Notes under the pieces: model-generated
What the model saw: only the letters and a program-made list of their open reading frames with translations
Told to the model about the DNA's origin: nothing
The model's database searches: none
Shown here: one piece after another, positions 60,196-64,000 of the stretch
Position numbering within the stretch: position 1 is the first letter of the stretch
Layout: every line of letters begins with the position of its first letter
Made by a program: the position numbers and the translations under genes
Source of the DNA: Podospora pseudocomata
Taxonomy: Eukaryota; Ascomycota; Sordariomycetes; Sordariales; Podosporaceae
Reading direction: 5' to 3'
DNA length: 64,000 nucleotides
NCBI RefSeq assembly: GCF_035222375.1
Contig: NC_085891.1
Location: forward strand, 682,001 to 746,000

Positions 60196-62973
60196 ATGAG
60201 CCAGCCACCGCCCCCTCCCCCTCCTCATGGGAACAATCCCAGAACGACGGCTGGTTCGGCACCTTCCCCCGGTTCTGGACTTCCACGAGGGAAATACGAT
60301 GTTTTTATTATTCCAGAACACTCGGCCGGCGCTGGTTTCCTGTACCTGCCCTCCCTGAGGCCCCAGTGGAACAGCTTCTTCGCTGGCATCGCCTGTTCAG
60401 TGATCGTGCTGCTGGTATTCATCAATTTCGCACCGATGATTGCCCAGGTCTTATGGAGCTTGAGGAACTTGGGCGCAATGGGAAACCTGCTATGGGCGGC
60501 AATGGCAGCCATGCTGTTCTTCTTCGGACGAATGCAAGGGGAGAGCTCCTCCGCGAAATTCTATCAGAGTCGAGCGAATGGAAGTGGCCAGAACCCTGGT
60601 GCTGGATATGGAGGAGCCAAATCAGAATGGTACACCCCTCCCCCGAACCCCGGTCCCACACCCAACCAAGCCCCGCCACCTCCACCTCCGCCGCCTACTG
60701 CGGAGGACGAGCATGAGCCTCGTGGCGGCTCATACAAGTCGTCATGGGAGGAGGAGCCACGCCCGCCACCGCAGCCACAGCCAAAGGCTAATCCTCCCGC
60801 ACCAGAACCGAAGCCGGAGCCAAAGCCGGAACCCAAGGCAAGACCGGAACCGAAGCCAGAGCCAAGACGGACGCCAACCCCGGAACCCACACCGGAGCCA
60901 AAGGCAGAACCTAAGGAGCCGAAACCTAAGAAGAGATCGAAGAAGGAGCGCAGAGCAGAGGAGGCTGCCAAAGCCGAAGAGGCCGCCAAGTCTGCTGAGG
61001 TTCCCAAGCCTGCAGAGCCTCCTAAACCGAAGGAGATGCCGAGGCCCAAGGAGGCCCCGAAACCGGCCGAAGCACCCAAACCAAAGGAGGTCCCAATACC
61101 AGCTGAACCACCTAAGCCAAAGGAAACCCCCAAGCCGAAGGAGATTCCAAAGCCCAAAGAGATACCGAAGCCGAAGGTCCAGCCACCTCCACCACCGCCA
61201 ACTCCTCCTCCTGCTGAGGAGCGACCCAAGACTCCGGTTTCCCAGCCGAGCCCGACCAAGGGCACTAGCGCTTGGGAGAAAGCAAGAGAAGAGACACGGA
61301 AGCGCATAGAGGAGCAGAAGGCCAAAGAGGCCGAGCAAAAGCGGAAAGAGGAGATGGCCCGGCGGTTGAGAGAGCTTCGCGAGCGCGAGGCCAAGGAGCG
61401 CGAGAAGCGGGAGGCCGACAAGAGGGAGAGAGAGGAAAGAGACCGCCTCAAGAAGGAGCAAGAGGAGAAGGAGAAGGAAAGGATCGAAAGAGAGTTGAGG
61501 GAGAAGCTGGAGAAGGAGAATCGGGAGATTCGTGAGAAGCTCGAAAAGGAAATGCGCGAAAAGCTTCAAAGGGAGCTGAGAGAACGCGAGGCCCGTGAGC
61601 GCAAAGAACGTGAAACCCGCGAGAGGTTGGCGAGAGAGCGTGAGGCTAGGGAGAAAGCCGAACGTGAAGCCAGGGAAAGGGAGATCGCGAGGGAGAAGGA
61701 GGAGCTGCGACTCAAACTTGAGCAGGAGCGCCAGGCCGCCCGAGAAAGAGAGGCCAAGGAAGCTCAAGAGAGGAAAGAACGTGAAGAGCGTCTGACTCGA
61801 CTGCGAAAGGAAAGAGAGGAGCGCCTCAAGAGGGAGGAGCAAGCCCGCAAGGAAAAGGAAGAGAGGGAGCAGAACGAACGGAGAGGGACGTCATACGCCT
61901 ACTCGTCTGTCGGTGAGAAGACGAGCATGTGGCCCAATGGTAAACCACCCAGCGTTGCTCCCTCAGAATCTGCTTGGTCAGCCCCAACTCCTCCAAGAGC
62001 TGCTTCTCCGCCTCCTCCATCTCCAACAAAGCCTGCACCATCGCCAGTTCCACCCAAGCATACATCCATTCCTCGGCCAGCACCAGCTGCCCCAACACCA
62101 CCACCAGCTGCCCAATCCCAGTACCAGCCCCCGCCACAGAAGCAGCCTACCCCCAAGCCAGCAGCATCGTCAACAGGTACAGCAGATGAATACTCGTTCC
62201 GACCGTACGACACGCCGAAGAAGTCGCGGAAGAAGTCAGAAACTGATTTCTCCGAGTCTTCCTATGCCCACTCGGCCTCGACCGCGAGAACCACGCCCCC
62301 GCCGCCGATGAGAGAGCCATACACAACCAACGACCCGAACAAGATCGTCATTCGAGCGGTGTACGCCTACCTCAACGAGTTTTCCAAGACGCCGGCGCAG
62401 CAGCTTATCTCGGGCATCAAGCCTGTCACGGACGGTCTCATTCTGCGAATCACGAGCGCGGGACTGTTTGTCGACGACGACGTACGAGGCGTGGCACAAA
62501 GGGAGTGGGACGTCAAGGCCTGGACTCTTAAGCAGATCGAGATCTGGTGTCCCACCCACGCGCAGAATGCCTCCGCTTCTAGTGCCCCAGGTTCGATCCC
62601 TACCAATCACCCCTTCTTCAAGACCATGCCTACCCGTCCCCGCGCTGCTGAGCGTGGTGCGACCAAGGTAATGATTGGCGAAGAGGCGCTGGAGTATTTA
62701 AGTGAGTTCTCGCGATGCTGCAAGGGTACGTGCCGCCGTGGGCAGGCCTCGGCTGGAGGACCTCCGGCTAGGGGGCTGCATCTTGTCCGGGCTACGCAGA
62801 GGGATGCTGGTGGCAAGAGATACCTTTTTGTGGTGGATGAGGAGGAGGGATGGAAGATTGCCGATGGCATCGCGGCCCTCAGGGGCAGTGGCCAAGTCAG
62901 AGCGCTTGGCGTGGCTGGTTTCAGCAGCCTTGAGTCGAGGACAGTGCTGGACTCGCTCGGTTTCCATCAGTAG
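60196..62973 (+). CDS. Pro-rich, charged-helix membrane protein (925 aa)
   Basis: A single exon. The start has a polyproline run, then YDVFIIPEHSAGAGFLYLP and two hydrophobic segments (about 60-80, FFAGIACSVIVLLVFIN, and about 95-112, NLLWAAMAAMLFFFG). A Pro/Lys/Glu repeat region follows (PKPKE, PEPKPEP; about 150-345), then about 200 residues of alternating Glu and Arg/Lys (REREAKEREKREADKRERE and similar), expected to form one long charged helix. After a second Pro/Ser-rich linker comes a folded C-terminal domain (IVIRAVYAYLNEFSKTP, ITSAGLFVDDDVRGVAQREW, YLFVVDEEEGWKIADGIAAL). The order is conserved-looking for filamentous fungi; function unknown. It may link an internal membrane to the cytoskeleton. 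Confidence 0.85.
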   Translation: MSQPPPPPPPHGNNPRTTAGSAPSPGSGLPRGKYDVFIIPEHSAGAGFLYLPSLRPQWNSFFAGIACSVIVLLVFINFAPMIAQVLWSLRNLGAMGNLLWAAMAAMLFFFGRMQGESSSAKFYQSRANGSGQNPGAGYGGAKSEWYTPPPNPGPTPNQAPPPPPPPPTAEDEHEPRGGSYKSSWEEEPRPPPQPQPKANPPAPEPKPEPKPEPKARPEPKPEPRRTPTPEPTPEPKAEPKEPKPKKRSKKERRAEEAAKAEEAAKSAEVPKPAEPPKPKEMPRPKEAPKPAEAPKPKEVPIPAEPPKPKETPKPKEIPKPKEIPKPKVQPPPPPPTPPPAEERPKTPVSQPSPTKGTSAWEKAREETRKRIEEQKAKEAEQKRKEEMARRLRELREREAKEREKREADKREREERDRLKKEQEEKEKERIERELREKLEKENREIREKLEKEMREKLQRELREREARERKERETRERLAREREAREKAEREAREREIAREKEELRLKLEQERQAAREREAKEAQERKEREERLTRLRKEREERLKREEQARKEKEEREQNERRGTSYAYSSVGEKTSMWPNGKPPSVAPSESAWSAPTPPRAASPPPPSPTKPAPSPVPPKHTSIPRPAPAAPTPPPAAQSQYQPPPQKQPTPKPAASSTGTADEYSFRPYDTPKKSRKKSETDFSESSYAHSASTARTTPPPPMREPYTTNDPNKIVIRAVYAYLNEFSKTPAQQLISGIKPVTDGLILRITSAGLFVDDDVRGVAQREWDVKAWTLKQIEIWCPTHAQNASASSAPGSIPTNHPFFKTMPTRPRAAERGATKVMIGEEALEYLSEFSRCCKGTCRRGQASAGGPPARGLHLVRATQRDAGGKRYLFVVDEEEGWKIADGIAALRGSGQVRALGVAGFSSLESRTVLDSLGFHQ

Positions 62974-63667
62974 AGGAAGCCTCGTGTTTCGACATTGCCT
63001 CTCTCGCCAACACCGTTGCATCCGCACCTACAACTTCAGCCACACTTCACCAGTACATATTACTGTTCATTCGTTTGCATTTGATTATTGTTTCGGCGAC
63101 CAGACGCACGCATATCATACCCCAAAAGTACGGCGAGCATATTTTTGTCGATTGAGATACCACCTTGCGAGTTTTTATGGAGGATAATTGGAGGAAGACA
63201 GGGGATGCAGGATATGGAACATCTTTGAGGGAGTAAATCACCTGTTTAGTTGTGGAACGACGAGTGAGATGTTGTGTGGACATGATGATGGGATGATGAT
63301 GTATGTGTGAGGATGTTTTCTGATGGAACGAGTTGAAAAAGAAAGAGTGAAACCAACCCAACTCATTTTTGGCATGGATGGCAGCATTCGGTGCATATGA
63401 GGAGCGGAGAGAGACATTCTTGCATGTGATATATAGTTATCTTCTTGTACCTGACCTACTACATGTGTGTCTTTGAGGTGACGGAATACAATCTTTAATA
63501 ACCCCTTCCTGGCTTTCACTTTGGACCATATCATCACATTACGAAATGGCTGGTGTCTGTTTTTGAGACAACCAAATATGTACTATCGAACCAGAACCAT
63601 GCTTACTATCTATCCAATCCCATATGCAAAAATCCCATCCTACCCTGTTCCCTAGAAGATGCGAAAC
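62974..63667. other. Convergent 3' region
   Basis: About 690 bp between the 3' ends of two convergent genes. Nothing supported. Confidence 0.4.
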
Positions 63668-64000
63668 CTAAATAGGAAGCGTGCTATACCCCCTCCCCTG
63701 ATGCCTCTTACTCCCATCCATAACCCCCAGCATGTGCACCTCCGGCGGCCTCGCATAATGCCCATACCCATCCGCCATGGAAAACGCCCCCGAGACGACA
63801 TGATGCCTATGCTCATGCTCAAAAAAGTCCAGATCCACATCCTCCTCCACACTAGTAGTAGTATGATGATTACCGTTCCTATCCCCATCCCTCTGATGCG
63901 TCCCCCCAGAGAGCAAGTCGTACTGATCTGAACTCCTCACTTCTTCTCCTCCTCTTCCTCCGCCGGTGACCTCCTCCTCAGCAGCAGTGGCGGCATCCCT
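63668..64000 (-). CDS. 3' end of a gene running off the right edge
   Basis: The minus-strand frame is open from the window edge to a stop at 63668. It reads AATAAEEEVTGGGRGGEEV, then SSDQYDLLSGGTHQRDGD, a His- and acidic-rich part (VDLDFFEHEHRHHVVS) and ends RGYSTLPI. It is low in complexity and has no domain I recognise. The rest of the gene, including its start, lies outside the window. Confidence 0.55.
   Translation of the reverse strand, partial: RDAATAAEEEVTGGGRGGEEVRSSDQYDLLSGGTHQRDGDRNGNHHTTTSVEEDVDLDFFEHEHRHHVVSGAFSMADGYGHYARPPEVHMLGVMDGSKRHQGRGYSTLPI

Noticed and set aside
60564-61842. Long minus-strand frames opposite the 925-residue protein
   Set aside because: They are antisense shadows of Pro/Glu/Lys-rich codons and encode only low-complexity Leu/Gly/Arg runs.
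1-64000. CRISPR arrays, bacterial operons, ribosome binding sites and riboswitches
   Set aside because: The window is eukaryotic; no direct-repeat/spacer array or riboswitch-like fold was seen, and introns are plentiful.

Overview
This window is nuclear DNA of a filamentous ascomycete, most likely a sordariomycete and perhaps Sordariales. The reasons are short spliceosomal introns of about 47-140 bp with GTRNGT donors and CTAAC-like branch sites, dense genes on both strands, and fungus-specific families: DUF6594, Clr5, a CorA-like membrane protein, a GAF hybrid histidine kinase and a Fot/pogo transposon. Species cannot be read from the sequence. Exon joins given here were worked out by eye from splice motifs and reading phase; all of them close in frame.

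Region 1 (1-20 kb) is accessory DNA. A broken Copia retrotransposon ends against a 350-bp inverted-repeat element. A gene-poor stretch follows, and then four tiny intron-containing genes that look like one undescribed family (7.3, 8.1, 12.5 and 19.4 kb). A CorA-like gene with a decayed upstream part, a complete Fot/pogo element with TA target duplications, and an 803-residue protein kinase lie among them.

Region 2 (20-27 kb) holds the most interesting locus. A viperin homologue (radical SAM, CTP to ddhCTP in known members) is divergent from an NMP kinase of the UMP/CMP type, and next to that lies a CYTH triphosphatase of the thiamine-triphosphatase type. A 13-bp element, TGAGGCCTACWGT, occurs twice in the viperin/kinase spacer and once upstream of the CYTH gene. 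This suggests a co-regulated antiviral nucleotide module. A fungal-specific protein and a DUF6594 membrane protein lie just upstream.

Region 3 (27-33 kb) has a TOXD-like oxidoreductase and a divergent MFS transporter/acyltransferase pair, possibly a small metabolic cluster, followed by a tRNA-Ser(GCU).

Region 4 (33-43 kb) has an ankyrin protein, a 1262-residue hybrid histidine kinase and a large protein with a riboflavin-kinase-like C-terminus that may be a pseudoenzyme. Region 5 (43-47 kb) is again accessory, with a tiny Cys-rich gene, a Clr5-domain ORF and a proline-rich repeat protein. Region 6 (47-64 kb) is mostly conserved: a signal-anchored Cys-rich membrane protein, a hypothetical protein, a multi-pass membrane protein, EB1/Bim1, Vam7, a proline- and charge-rich membrane protein, and the 3' end of one more gene at the right edge.
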